A DNA stretch of 64,000 nt, from assembly GCF_000307105.1 (NCBI RefSeq), contig NC_018645.1:1252578-1316577 (forward strand). Direction: 5' to 3'. A program made the position numbers and the translations under genes. The notes under the pieces are model-generated. The model did not search any database. It saw only the letters and a program-made list of their open reading frames with translations, and was not told the DNA's origin. The stretch is from Desulfobacula toluolica Tol2. GTDB lineage: Bacteria; Desulfobacterota; Desulfobacteria; Desulfobacterales; Desulfobacteraceae. Numbering within the stretch: position 1 is the stretch's first letter; every line of letters starts with the position of its first letter. Positions 35,571 to 44,833 of this stretch are shown one piece after another.

Positions 35571-36054
35571 AATAGGATCAGGATATGATGTTCACAGGCT
35601 TGTGCCGGACAGAAAGCTGATTATCGGCGGTGTGAATATTGAGTTTCATTTGGGTCTTGAAGGCCATTCAGATGCAGATGTGTTGATTCATGCGGTGTGT
35701 GATGCTGTTCTGGGTGCTGCAGGTCTTGGTGATATAGGAGATCATTTTCCTGATACAGATCAAAAATACAAAGGGATTTCAAGTATGACCCTGCTTGAAA
35801 TATGTTCTGCAAAGCTAAATAAGGCAGGATATGAAATATCCAATATGGATTGCATAGTGTTTGCACAGGTTCCCAGGATCAGTCCGTACAAGAAAAAAAT
35901 GGAAGCAAACATTGCAAGGGTGTTGAACATGGATTCAAACCTTGTAAATGTAAAGGCTACCACAACTGAAAAGTTGGGGTTTGTTGGAAAAGAGCAGGGC
36001 ATTGCCGCCCAATGTACTTTATTGGCAATCAGTAAAACAAAAATAGTAAAATAA
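35551..36054 (+). CDS. ispF: 2-C-methyl-D-erythritol 2,4-cyclodiphosphate synthase
   Basis: IspF forms the cyclic diphosphate in the MEP isoprenoid pathway. The 167-residue protein begins with GSGYDVHRL, giving the metal ligands Asp13 and His15. It has the family blocks GLEGHSDADVLIHAVCDA (third metal ligand), GDIGDHFPDTD and KATTTEKLGFVGKEQGIAAQ. An in-frame stop just upstream fixes the start at 35551. A sigma-70 promoter precedes it. cysS follows after a repeat-filled gap. Confidence 0.95.
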   Translation: MTIPGIKIGSGYDVHRLVPDRKLIIGGVNIEFHLGLEGHSDADVLIHAVCDAVLGAAGLGDIGDHFPDTDQKYKGISSMTLLEICSAKLNKAGYEISNMDCIVFAQVPRISPYKKKMEANIARVLNMDSNLVNVKATTTEKLGFVGKEQGIAAQCTLLAISKTKIVK

Positions 36055-36097
36055 CACAGTAAAACAAAAACAAAAAAAGCCATTTCCCGGAAAACCT

Positions 36098-36169
36098 AAC
36101 AGGTTAAAATATAACTGGGGAAAACATAACAGACTAAATATAACAGGCTAAAATATAACGGGAAAATAC
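36098..36169 (+). repeat. Degenerate ~15-nt tandem repeat, five units, ending at the cysS start
   Basis: Units of 15, 15, 14, 15 and 13 nt begin AAC at 36098, 36113, 36128, 36142 and 36157; the best pair is AACAGGTTAAAATAT and AACAGGCTAAAATAT. The array stops 2 nt before the cysS ATG and supplies its only weak ribosome site. Just before it, CAGTAAAACAAAAA at the ispF 3' end (36030) recurs at 36057. Confidence 0.65.
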
Positions 36170-36171
36170 AA

Positions 36172-37635
36172 ATGAGTTTAAAAGTATACAATACATTACA
36201 TGGCAGAAAAGAAGAATTTGTACCCTTGAATGAAGGCAAAGTAAAAATGTATGTATGCGGCCCCACCGTATATGATACAAGCCACATCGGCCATGCCCGT
36301 TCCGTTGTCGTGTTTGACACGATTCTCAGATGGCTTCAGGAACTTGAATATGAGGTCACTTATGTCAGGAATTTTACAGATGTGGATGATAAGATCATTA
36401 AAAAATCCAATGAGACAGGTGAAGCTTGTTCTGCCATTACAGAAAAATATATTGATGAATTCCACAATGAAATGGATGCTCTCAACGTATTAAGGCCCAC
36501 TGTTGAACCCAAGGCCACCGAGCATATCCGGCACATTATTGATTTTATTCAGATGTTGATTGATAAAGGCAAAGCCTATCCTGTTGAGGGCGGAGACGTC
36601 TATTTTTCCATTGATTCTTTTAAGGAGTATGGAAAGCTTTCCGGCAGGAATCCCGATGACATGAGGGCAGGGGCCAGGATTGCCGTGGATGATAAAAAAA
36701 AGAGTCCTCTGGATTTTTCTTTGTGGAAGCCGGCAAAGCCGGGAGAACCTTGCTGGGAAAGCCCATGGGGCAAGGGACGTCCAGGTTGGCATATTGAGTG
36801 TTCTGCCATGAGTTATGAATATCTGGGAGAAGGGTTTGATATCCATGGGGGCGGCAAGGATTTGATTTTTCCCCACCATGAAAACGAACTGGCACAGAGT
36901 GAGGCGGTATTTGGCCGTCAATTTGTTAAATATTGGATTCACAACGGGTTTGTGGACATCAACAATGAAAAAATGTCAAAATCCCTGGGCAATTTCACCA
37001 TGATCAAGGAAGTTCTGGATACCTATTCTCCCGAGGTTATCCGAATGTTTCTTTTGTCCAATCATTACAGAAGTCCCATTGATTACAGCGAAGATTCCAT
37101 GCGGGAAGTTTCCATGGGTCTGGACAGAATTTATGCTTTTCTGGAGAGACTGGAAAATGCCGGTGTCAGCCTTTATGAGTCTCAACTTGACGGCTCTCGG
37201 ATTGACGGCTCCCGGAAAGGAGAGCTGTGGAATGATTTTTGTGCTGCCATGAATGATGATTTTAATTCAGCCAAGGCCATAGCCTGTGTCTTTGAAGCGG
37301 TTAAAAAAGGTAACAGGCTGCTGGATGATGCAAATGACAGTCCTGGTGCAGATCTTCTTGAAACCTTGAATCTTTTCTATAACGACATTCATGCCATTTC
37401 CAATGTTCTGGGCATATTTTTACTGGATTCTAAATCCTATTTTAAGGCTAAAAAAGAAAAGGGTATGGCAGATATGGCCATTGATCCAGCTCAAATTGAA
37501 GCGTTTATTCAGGAGCGGGTGGATGCCCGTAAAAACAAGGATTTTGCAAGGGCGGATGAGATCAGGGACCATCTTCAAAGCATTAATGTTGTCCTTGAAG
37601 ATGGCCCTCAGGGAACCACATGGCGATTTGAATAA
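36172..37635 (+). CDS. cysS: Cysteinyl-tRNA synthetase
   Basis: This class I synthetase charges tRNA-Cys. HIGH-type motif TSHIGHARS lies at residues ~37-45, zinc ligands are Cys29 in [10 protein letters not shown] and later WHIECSAMS and [10 protein letters not shown], and the KMSKS loop is [10 protein letters not shown] near 266. The 487-residue length is normal. A short in-frame 15-nt duplication encodes [10 protein letters not shown] near residue 343, in a surface region. It converges on glnS with only 4 nt between the stops. Confidence 0.96.
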   Translation: MSLKVYNTLHGRKEEFVPLNEGKVKMYVCGPTVYDTSHIGHARSVVVFDTILRWLQELEYEVTYVRNFTDVDDKIIKKSNETGEACSAITEKYIDEFHNEMDALNVLRPTVEPKATEHIRHIIDFIQMLIDKGKAYPVEGGDVYFSIDSFKEYGKLSGRNPDDMRAGARIAVDDKKKSPLDFSLWKPAKPGEPCWESPWGKGRPGWHIECSAMSYEYLGEGFDIHGGGKDLIFPHHENELAQSEAVFGRQFVKYWIHNGFVDINNEKMSKSLGNFTMIKEVLDTYSPEVIRMFLLSNHYRSPIDYSEDSMREVSMGLDRIYAFLERLENAGVSLYESQLDGSRIDGSRKGELWNDFCAAMNDDFNSAKAIACVFEAVKKGNRLLDDANDSPGADLLETLNLFYNDIHAISNVLGIFLLDSKSYFKAKKEKGMADMAIDPAQIEAFIQERVDARKNKDFARADEIRDHLQSINVVLEDGPQGTTWRFE

Positions 37636-37639
37636 CGCT

Positions 37640-39388
37640 TTATTTTTTTTTCATCTTTGCCCAGGCATCCCTTAAAGTCACGGTCCTGTTAAACACGATC
37701 TGGCCGGTTGCGGCATCGTTTGAACCCGGATGTTCGGCGTCCGGGTTTTTATTATTCTGATTTTCAGAATCCGGATCTTTAGCGTCCATACTTTTAGAAT
37801 CAGGGCAAAAGTATCCCAGACGTTCAAACTGGTATACGGTTTCAGGGGTTGCCAGAGCAAGAATTTTTTCCAGTTTGCAGGATTCAAGTTCTTCCAGGGA
37901 ATGGGGATTTAAGTTTTCAATAAAATCCTGTTTGTCCTGTTCCGGGTTCTCATCTTTGAACAGACGGTCATAGAGCCGTACCTTTGCCTCAATGCAGTCA
38001 TTGGCATTGACCCAGTGAATGGTGCCTTTGACTTTTCTTCCGTCAGGGGCGTTTCCCCCTTTTGTTTGCGGATCATAGGTGCAGATCAATTCTATTACAT
38101 TGCCTGCTTCGTCCTTTACAATATCCTTGCAGGTCACAAGATAGGCATATCGTAACCTCACTTCCCGGCCTGGACCCAGGCGGAAGAATTTTTTGGGCGG
38201 ATTTTCCATGAAATCATCTTGTTCCACATAGATGGTTTTGGAAAAAGCTATGGTTCGTGTGCCCATTTTTTCATTCTGAGGGTGATTTTTAGCTACAAGC
38301 TCTTCTGTCAGGTCATCGGGATAATTTTCAATAGTGACTTTCAAGGGTCTTAATACACCCATGACTCTGGGGGCTTTTTCGTTCAGGTCGTCTCTCAGGC
38401 AGCTTTCCAAAAGCCCCATATCAATTCGGCTGTCTTTTTTGGAAATGCCGATAATATTGCAGAATTTCCTGATGGATTCAGGCGTATATCCTCTCCTTTT
38501 CATGCCTTCAAGAGTTGGAAGCCTTGGGTCATCCCATCCCTGGACATGGTTTTCTTCCACAAGCCGCTGAAGTTTGCGTTTGCTCAAAATGGTAAAGTTG
38601 ATATTCATTCTTGCAAATTCAATCTGCCTGGGATGGCATGGGGTTTCAAGTTCATCTAAAATCCAGTCATACAAGGGCCTGTGATCTTCAAATTCAAGAC
38701 TGCACAAAGAGTGGGTAATGCCTTCCATGGCATCGGAAAGACAATGGGTAAAATCATACATGGGGTAGATGCACCACTGATCCCCTGTCCTGGGGTGGGA
38801 GGCTTTTTTTACCCTGTAAATGATTGGATCACGAAGATTGATGTTGGGCGAAGCCATATCTATTTTTGCCCGCAGGGTATGCTCACCCTCATCAAATTCA
38901 CCGTTTTTCATCCGGGCAAACAGTCTTAAGTTCTCTTCAATTGATCTGTCCCTGTAAGGGCTGTTTTTACCTGGTTCTGTCAGGGTGCCTCGATATTCTC
39001 TGATTTCGTCTGCCTTAAGGCTGCACACATAGGCTTTGCCTTTTTTAATCAGCTGAACAGCGAAATCATGAAGCCTGTCAAAATAGTCGGATGCAAATAA
39101 AGGGGTTCCAAATTCAAATCCCAGCCAGCTGACGGTTGATTTGATGGAATCAATATAGACCTGTTTTTCTTTTGTCGGGTTGGAGTCATCAAATCTTAAA
39201 TTACATTTGCCGTTAAACTGACTTGCCATATTGAAATTCAGACAAATGGATTTTGCATGCCCGATATGAAGATATCCATTGGGTTCAGGAGGAAAACGTG
39301 TGAGTACTTGACCGTTATTTTTATTGTTTTTTATATCTTCTTTGATAATCGATTCGATAAAATGTGTTTTTTTGATTTCTTCTTCCAT
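37640..39388 (-). CDS. glnS: Glutaminyl-tRNA synthetase
   Basis: A class I enzyme that charges tRNA-Gln. HIGH motif [15 protein letters not shown] lies at ~33-47, the KMSKS-equivalent is ILSKRKL near 268, and the anticodon-binding beta-barrels follow. The presence of GlnS implies direct glutaminylation. Near the C-terminus (residues 529-558) an unusual hydrophilic stretch of six 5-residue units ([30 protein letters not shown]) interrupts the normal tail before the final [15 protein letters not shown]. Confidence 0.95.
   Translation of the reverse strand: MEEEIKKTHFIESIIKEDIKNNKNNGQVLTRFPPEPNGYLHIGHAKSICLNFNMASQFNGKCNLRFDDSNPTKEKQVYIDSIKSTVSWLGFEFGTPLFASDYFDRLHDFAVQLIKKGKAYVCSLKADEIREYRGTLTEPGKNSPYRDRSIEENLRLFARMKNGEFDEGEHTLRAKIDMASPNINLRDPIIYRVKKASHPRTGDQWCIYPMYDFTHCLSDAMEGITHSLCSLEFEDHRPLYDWILDELETPCHPRQIEFARMNINFTILSKRKLQRLVEENHVQGWDDPRLPTLEGMKRRGYTPESIRKFCNIIGISKKDSRIDMGLLESCLRDDLNEKAPRVMGVLRPLKVTIENYPDDLTEELVAKNHPQNEKMGTRTIAFSKTIYVEQDDFMENPPKKFFRLGPGREVRLRYAYLVTCKDIVKDEAGNVIELICTYDPQTKGGNAPDGRKVKGTIHWVNANDCIEAKVRLYDRLFKDENPEQDKQDFIENLNPHSLEELESCKLEKILALATPETVYQFERLGYFCPDSKSMDAKDPDSENQNNKNPDAEHPGSNDAATGQIVFNRTVTLRDAWAKMKKK
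37715..37804 (-). repeat. In-frame 15-nt minisatellite inside glnS
   Basis: Ninety bases made of six 15-nt units encode six pentapeptides of the form P-D-(S/A)-(K/E)-x. The period equals that of the intergenic arrays nearby (36098, 34232). It lies in a loop close to the C-terminus, where extra residues are likely to be tolerated. Confidence 0.65.
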
Positions 39389-39635
39389 TATCTTGGTATC
39401 CTTAAGCTTTTGTGATTAAATAGGAGCTTTTTAATTATCACATATTTGATTTGTGAGGCAAACACTAATACCCTGTGCTAAATAATTTACAGAGGCTTGA
39501 TCACAACATCGGCCATTGGCATATTAACATCAGCAACAAACACCTCATGCTTAAACAGGCAAGGTGTTTATAAAATTTGGTAATGCCGTATTCTTGAAAA
39601 ATCGTTTGCTTGAGCTTGATCGGTTTTTTAGAATT

Positions 39636-41249
39636 TTAGATCATGGATTCCCTGATTTTTGCAACTTCATTGCTTTCAATATATTCGTCAAAGGTCATTA
39701 GGCGATCAATAACCTCGCCTGGGGTTATTTCGATAATTCGGTTTGCCACGGAATTGACGAACTCGTGGTCGTGGGAGGTGAAAAGAATCACCTCCTGGAA
39801 TTTGACCAGGCTGTCATTTAATGCCGTTATTGATTCCAGGTCAAGGTGGTTGGTGGGTTCATCCAGTATCAAGGCATTTGATTGGGAAAGCATCATCTTT
39901 GAGAGCATGCAGCGTACCTTTTCTCCACCAGAGAGCATGCTGATTTTTTTTAAGGCTTCTTCCCCGGAAAATAGCATGCGTCCCAGGAATGTCCGGGCAA
40001 AGCTTTCACCTTCTTTGGGTGGGGCAAACTGCAACAGCCAGTCGATAAGGCTCTGGTCGCCTTTGAAATAGGTGCTGTGTTCTTTGGGAAAATAAGACCG
40101 GGTGATGGTTATACCCCATTTGAACGTACCGCTGTCCGGTTCCATCTCTCCTGCCAGGATCTGGAAAAGAGTTGTCTTGGCCGGGCTGTTTTGGCCCACA
40201 AAGGCAATTTTATCACCGCCGTTGACTGTAAAGCTTACATTATTCAATACTTTTTCACCATCAATGGTTTTGGTGAGGTTCTCCACTTCCAGAATCACAT
40301 TCCCGCATGACCGTTCCGGCTTAAAGCAAATAAAAGGGTATTTTCTTGACGACACCGGCATGTCTTCTAAAGTGAGTTTTTCTAAAAGTTTTTTACGGGA
40401 GGTGGCCTGCTTTGATTTGGAGGCATTGGAACTGAATCGCTGGATAAAAGCTTTAAGTTCATTGGCCCGGTCTGTGACCTTCTTGTTTTCCGCCTGTTTT
40501 TGTCTCAGGTTCAGGCGGCTTGCCTGATACCAGAAGTCGTAATTTCCCACATAAACACAGATTTTACTAAAATCAATGTCTGCAATGTGGGTACACACCT
40601 GATTCATGAAATGACGGTCATGGGATACCACGATGACCGTGTTCTGGAAACGGTATAGAAAATCCTCAAGCCAGGCAATGGATTTGATGTCCAGGTTATT
40701 GGTGGGTTCATCCAGAAGCAGGATGTCTGGATTCCCGAACAGGGCCTGGGCAAGAAGAACCCTTACTTTTTCCCCGCCTTCGAGTTCTTTCATCTTTTTT
40801 TCATGCAAATCTTCGCTGATTCCCAGGCTGTTTAAAAGAACTGCGGCTTCAGATTCTGCCTCATAGCCGTTCATCTCCCCGAATTCTATCTCAAGCTCAC
40901 CGGACCGTATTCCGTCTGCTTCGGAAAAATCGGGTTTGGCATAAATCGCATCTCTTTGTATCATGATTTTATACAGTTTTTCATATCCCATGATAACCGT
41001 GTTTAAAATCGTTTCTTCATCAAAGGCAAAGTGATCCTGCCGTAACACTGCGATCCTTTCCCCGGAACCAACTGAGACGGTTCCTGTGTCTGATTCAATA
41101 TCACCTGAAAGAATTTTTAAGAATGTTGACTTTCCTGCACCATTGGCACCGATAAGTCCGTAACAATTGCCCGGTGCAAATTTTATATTGACATCTTTGA
41201 ACAGAACTCTCTTGCCATAGGCGAGGGTGACGTTGGTTGTGCAAATCAT
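39636..41249 (-). CDS. ABC-F family ATPase (translation factor type)
   Basis: This soluble protein has two ABC domains and no membrane part, the ABC-F layout of ribosome-associated factors. Domain 1 has Walker A GANGAGKS (residues 34-41), signature LEGGEKVR and Walker B ILLLDEPTNNLD. A linker of ~80 residues rich in Lys and Gln follows. Domain 2 has signature LSGGEKVR and Walker B ALILDEPTNHLD, but its Walker A reads GQNSPAKTT, with Ser and Ala where glycines are expected. The 537-residue length is normal. The subfamily looks YbiT/YkpA-like, with low certainty. Confidence 0.85.
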   Translation of the reverse strand: MICTTNVTLAYGKRVLFKDVNIKFAPGNCYGLIGANGAGKSTFLKILSGDIESDTGTVSVGSGERIAVLRQDHFAFDEETILNTVIMGYEKLYKIMIQRDAIYAKPDFSEADGIRSGELEIEFGEMNGYEAESEAAVLLNSLGISEDLHEKKMKELEGGEKVRVLLAQALFGNPDILLLDEPTNNLDIKSIAWLEDFLYRFQNTVIVVSHDRHFMNQVCTHIADIDFSKICVYVGNYDFWYQASRLNLRQKQAENKKVTDRANELKAFIQRFSSNASKSKQATSRKKLLEKLTLEDMPVSSRKYPFICFKPERSCGNVILEVENLTKTIDGEKVLNNVSFTVNGGDKIAFVGQNSPAKTTLFQILAGEMEPDSGTFKWGITITRSYFPKEHSTYFKGDQSLIDWLLQFAPPKEGESFARTFLGRMLFSGEEALKKISMLSGGEKVRCMLSKMMLSQSNALILDEPTNHLDLESITALNDSLVKFQEVILFTSHDHEFVNSVANRIIEITPGEVIDRLMTFDEYIESNEVAKIRESMI

Positions 41250-41279
41250 TATTGGTTTATTTCCTTTTTATTAAACAAA

Positions 41280-41306
41280 AAACCACAGGAATTAATCCTG
41301 TGGTTT
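41280..41306 (-). terminator. Intrinsic terminator after the adenine deaminase operon
   Basis: A perfect 11-bp stem (41280-41290 with 41296-41306) and 5-base loop is followed on the minus strand by a run of T. It separates the adenine deaminase gene from the ABC-F gene downstream. A-rich flanks would also allow weak action on the other strand. Confidence 0.8.
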
Positions 41307-41352
41307 GAAAATTGGCTGTATTTTATCATTTTTTTGGATTAAAAGGAAATTT

Positions 41353-43119
41353 TTATTTGACAAAAAGCCCGATGGTTTTTCCATCTTTCAGGTTGACAAG
41401 GCCTTCCTCGCATATTTTTAAATAGGGAATGGCCGGGCTGGTCATTGTGATCAGGGATAATATGGGATCTTCAAAAACAACTCCCAGCTCTTTGGCAGCC
41501 TGGTTGACCTGTTTTGTGCGCCCGGCAATCTGTTCAATGGAAAGATCCGACATAATGCCCATGATGGGCATGGGAAGCTCGGCCAGCACGCGGCCATTTG
41601 AACAGACAACAACTCCGCCCTGCAATTGACCGATCCTGTTCACCGCCAGGGCCATATCTGCTTCATCGGCTCCCATAACCGTGATGTCCCGGGTATCCCA
41701 GGATGCACTGGCGGCAATGGCACCCTGTTTCATTCCCACACCGGAAACCAGGCCGGTAAAGCATTGGTTTGACTTTTTTACCCGGTCCACTGCCGCAATT
41801 TTAATAATGTCCTTTTCAATATCCACTTGTATCTGGTTATTCTTCACGGGCATGGACAGAATCTGTTCCTTGGTCACAAGCTGGGTTATCTTTTCAATGA
41901 TTCTCACCTCTGCCTTTTTGGTTCCCGTTGGTGCCTGTATCTGAAAATCATTTTGTGAAAATGTTTTTTTCAGGTTCACACTGTTCAGACTTTTGGGGGA
42001 ATAGGTATGGACTCTTGGTAAAACTTTGCATTCCCCGTCCCTGGCAATGACTTGTCCATTGCTGATTACCCAGGCAGGTTTAATAGTCCTGATGTCCGGA
42101 ATAATGCACAGATCAGCAAACCGTCCAGGTGCAATGCCTCCGACCATATGATCAATCCCGAAATGTTCTGCTACGTTCAAGGTCACCATCCTGACCGCAT
42201 CCACCGGGTCAAAGCCTAACTTAATGGCTTTCTGGAGTACATATTCCAGAGTCCCGTTTTTCATCAAAAATTCGGGTGACACACTGTCTGTGACCAGGAT
42301 CAACCGACGAAGGTCGATTTCCAGGTCTTTTATTGTGGAAATCGCTTCAAGATCTTCTCGAACACCGCCTTCCCGTGCCATGACATAGATCCCCATTCTC
42401 AACCGTTCCAGGGCCTGCTCCATGGTAATGGGTTCATGGCAGGATGATACCCCCGCCCCCACATAGGCAGCAAGTTTTTCACCCCTGGCTCCTGCGGAAT
42501 GGCCTTCCACGGTTTTTCCCATAGCCAGTGTCATGTTCATTAGCGGCAGGATGCGTTCCGGATACTGGAGCATGGATTGCCAGTACACCTCGCCCAGGCC
42601 CAGCACGTCCTCCCTTTTTAAAAGCTTTTCCAGCTCATCTTCAGGAATCCCGTTGGTGGCTTTGCTGATGGACACCATCACGGGAGCCGTGTTGAAAACC
42701 TTGACCGGCTGGTCCTGGTAAGATTCAATGAAATCTATTACACCGTCAATCCCTGCAACCGGATAGGCCTCTGTGGTTTCCGTCACCATGCAGGTGGTTC
42801 CTCCGGCAATGGCATAGGGTAGAAACTGGGTTGGTGAAAAATAATTGGCCAGATGGGTATGTCCGTCAATCAACCCTGGAATAACCGTCATCCCTTTTGC
42901 ATCAATCACCAGGGTATTTGGCCCTGTTTGTGCATCTGCATCCTGGCTGATACAGGCAATCCATTTGTCCTTGATGCAAATGGAATGGTCATCCATTATT
43001 TCGCCTGTATAGACATTTAAAATTTTGCAGTTTAAAATTACCAGATCCGCTTTTTGAATCCCGGCAGCAACATCCATCAGCGTTTGTTTGTTTTGATTGA
43101 AAAACATCTTTTTTTTCAT
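41353..43119 (-). CDS. ade: Adenine deaminase
   Basis: The amidohydrolase converts adenine to hypoxanthine and ammonia for purine salvage. Metal-site motif VIPGLIDGHTHL is present, then HSAGARGEKLAAYVGAG and VTDSVSPEFLM, and the C-terminal adenine-deaminase domain with MGADEADMALAVNRIGQLQGG. I start it at ATG 43119 (588 residues), because GGAGG lies nine bases upstream. The open frame runs 47 codons further to 43260, but that part overlaps the previous gene and resembles nothing in the family. It is the last gene before a terminator. Confidence 0.92.
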   Translation of the reverse strand: MKKKMFFNQNKQTLMDVAAGIQKADLVILNCKILNVYTGEIMDDHSICIKDKWIACISQDADAQTGPNTLVIDAKGMTVIPGLIDGHTHLANYFSPTQFLPYAIAGGTTCMVTETTEAYPVAGIDGVIDFIESYQDQPVKVFNTAPVMVSISKATNGIPEDELEKLLKREDVLGLGEVYWQSMLQYPERILPLMNMTLAMGKTVEGHSAGARGEKLAAYVGAGVSSCHEPITMEQALERLRMGIYVMAREGGVREDLEAISTIKDLEIDLRRLILVTDSVSPEFLMKNGTLEYVLQKAIKLGFDPVDAVRMVTLNVAEHFGIDHMVGGIAPGRFADLCIIPDIRTIKPAWVISNGQVIARDGECKVLPRVHTYSPKSLNSVNLKKTFSQNDFQIQAPTGTKKAEVRIIEKITQLVTKEQILSMPVKNNQIQVDIEKDIIKIAAVDRVKKSNQCFTGLVSGVGMKQGAIAASASWDTRDITVMGADEADMALAVNRIGQLQGGVVVCSNGRVLAELPMPIMGIMSDLSIEQIAGRTKQVNQAAKELGVVFEDPILSLITMTSPAIPYLKICEEGLVNLKDGKTIGLFVK

Positions 43120-43244
43120 GGGATTTATCCTCCAGTCTTTTTTTTGTACGCTCCCTGCCGGTCTTTCCTTTTTTACATCTGTTTTTTTTGTTCGGTATAT
43201 TCCGGTAAAGTTTGCACAGGACATATTGATTTTGTTTGCAATGG

Positions 43245-44198
43245 TCATTTCCATTGCCATGCATCTTTTTTTTTCAGCACTGAATTTGGGCCATCACCAT
43301 GAAGCCATGCGTCTGCAGAAACATTTTCGCCCAGCCAGGTGTCCCAAAAAGCCGTACTCAGAGCAACTATAGCCTGATTATAATGCAGATTTGTTGCTTT
43401 TGTGTTTTTTGATAAAGAACGAATGCTAAAATCCGAGTGTTTAGCCTCGTAAAGCACAAGTTCGTATTTGCCCCCGGGCGGCAATGCCGGGAACACTGCC
43501 AGACGCGATTTCATGTCAACAGTACCAATGGGAGCAATATCTTTTGTGCCGGTTATCAGCATCCACGGTATTTTTACATTGCCGAACATCTGCGTGGTGT
43601 CCTCTCCATGGGGAGTGCTGGGGCTGAAGATGATGGCGGCTTTTATTCGTAAGTCGGTAAAAGACGCATTACCTAAGCTTGTTGTTTGCCCGCTTACTGC
43701 CTGTGTGGTCATGGCACCAAATGAATGTCCTGACATGCCGATCCGGTCAAGGTCCATGCGTTCGTGTAAAGCATGTCCTTTGGTGGTGTTCCATTTTTCG
43801 AGCTGATCCAGTACCAATGGGATATCCTTTAACCGCAGCATGAAGTTCCGGGGGCTGGCTGCTCCTTTCAGGGCTGTTATCCGCTCATCCGGTGCTTTAC
43901 CCTTCCATATGGAATCATCACTTCCCGGATGCTGGATAAATATGGCCATGTAGCCGTTTGCAGCCCAGTGTTGACCCAGGTAGGCATTGTCTTTGCATGA
44001 TCCTCCCAAGCCATGGCAGAACATTACTACAGGTGCAGGTGAATATTGTGCCGGAAGATAGACAAGAACCGGAACAGCGCGATACCTTATTGGGTCATTG
44101 ACCACAAGTTCAAGTCTTTCTGGGTTTTGTTGATGAAAAATCATTGCAGGGTCATAGGCATTGATTTGTTCCTGAACAGGTGCTTGGAATGAAATCAT
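43245..44198 (-). CDS. Alpha/beta hydrolase (dienelactone/PAF-acetylhydrolase-like)
   Basis: This is a 317-residue serine hydrolase. The oxyanion motif is MFCHGLGG, the nucleophile lies in GMSGHSFGAM (Ser near 170), and a late KHSDF supplies the probable catalytic His. There is no signal peptide, so it is probably cytoplasmic. The fold is clear; substrates are unknown. It lies between a CoA-binding protein gene (20 nt upstream) and adenine deaminase on the same strand. Confidence 0.8.
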   Translation of the reverse strand: MISFQAPVQEQINAYDPAMIFHQQNPERLELVVNDPIRYRAVPVLVYLPAQYSPAPVVMFCHGLGGSCKDNAYLGQHWAANGYMAIFIQHPGSDDSIWKGKAPDERITALKGAASPRNFMLRLKDIPLVLDQLEKWNTTKGHALHERMDLDRIGMSGHSFGAMTTQAVSGQTTSLGNASFTDLRIKAAIIFSPSTPHGEDTTQMFGNVKIPWMLITGTKDIAPIGTVDMKSRLAVFPALPPGGKYELVLYEAKHSDFSIRSLSKNTKATNLHYNQAIVALSTAFWDTWLGENVSADAWLHGDGPNSVLKKKDAWQWK

Positions 44199-44218
44199 GG
44201 GAAAAAGCTGTTTTGTCC

Positions 44219-44581
44219 TTAATACTGATTGGTTTTCAGCAGCACAAGGGTGCAGGCTTCAACTACATCAATGCCGGCCTGTTTTAATTGATCATATACG
44301 TTTTTGTTTTCCGTGCCGGGATTAAAAATGATTCGTTTGGGGGCTAACTGAATGATGTCCTTGATGATGGATTCCTGTCGTGCCGGGCCAAGGTACAGGG
44401 TAACAGTATCTATTTTTTCAGGAATATCTTCAAGGGCCTGATACACTTTTTTGCCTTCTATCTCTTTGTGTTTTGGTGCAACCGGTATGGGGGTATGGTT
44501 ATATTCAATCAACATTCGGATGGCTTTGTTTGAATATCTGTCCTGGTTTGGACTGGCACCAATGACTGCAACATTTTCCAT
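44219..44581 (-). CDS. CoA-binding domain protein (YccU type)
   Basis: A 120-residue single Rossmann domain. VAVIGASPNQDRYSNKAIRML gives the nucleotide loop, and later blocks PVAPKHKEIEGKKVYQ and IIFNPGTENK match the succinyl-CoA-synthetase-alpha-like CoA-binding family. No catalytic partner domain is attached. It is the first gene of a three-gene minus-strand group and is divergent from uvrB. The physiological role of this family is not established. Confidence 0.85.
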   Translation of the reverse strand: MENVAVIGASPNQDRYSNKAIRMLIEYNHTPIPVAPKHKEIEGKKVYQALEDIPEKIDTVTLYLGPARQESIIKDIIQLAPKRIIFNPGTENKNVYDQLKQAGIDVVEACTLVLLKTNQY

Positions 44582-44833
44582 GTCAAAGTTCCTTGTTTCG
44601 GGTTATATTTTTATCGCAGGTATCATCATTACACATTGTTTGAGGAGTTTCAACTTGATAAAATGAAAATTTGGTCTTAACTTGAAGGAAAAAGAATGCT
44701 TATGATTGAATTTTGTCCGATTAACGGCCAAGGCAGATTGAGCTGCCACAATAAAAAACGAAAGAATTTTGATTCCAAGCGGTTATAAGTTCTTTTATAT
44801 TAAGATTTTGTTTGAGGTGATACAAATAATATT

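Noticed and set aside
37640-39388. Frameshift or chimera suspected from the odd GlnS tail
   Set aside because: The tail stays in frame, its units are exact 15-mers, and the conserved end of GlnS resumes after it.
43120-43260. 47-codon N-terminal extension of adenine deaminase
   Set aside because: It overlaps the upstream hydrolase gene, has no family similarity, and a good GGAGG points to ATG 43119.
44806-44826. TTTGT/ACAAA dyad before uvrB as a LexA box
   Set aside because: It does not match a LexA motif I can name for this group and overlaps the region just before the start; too weak to call.
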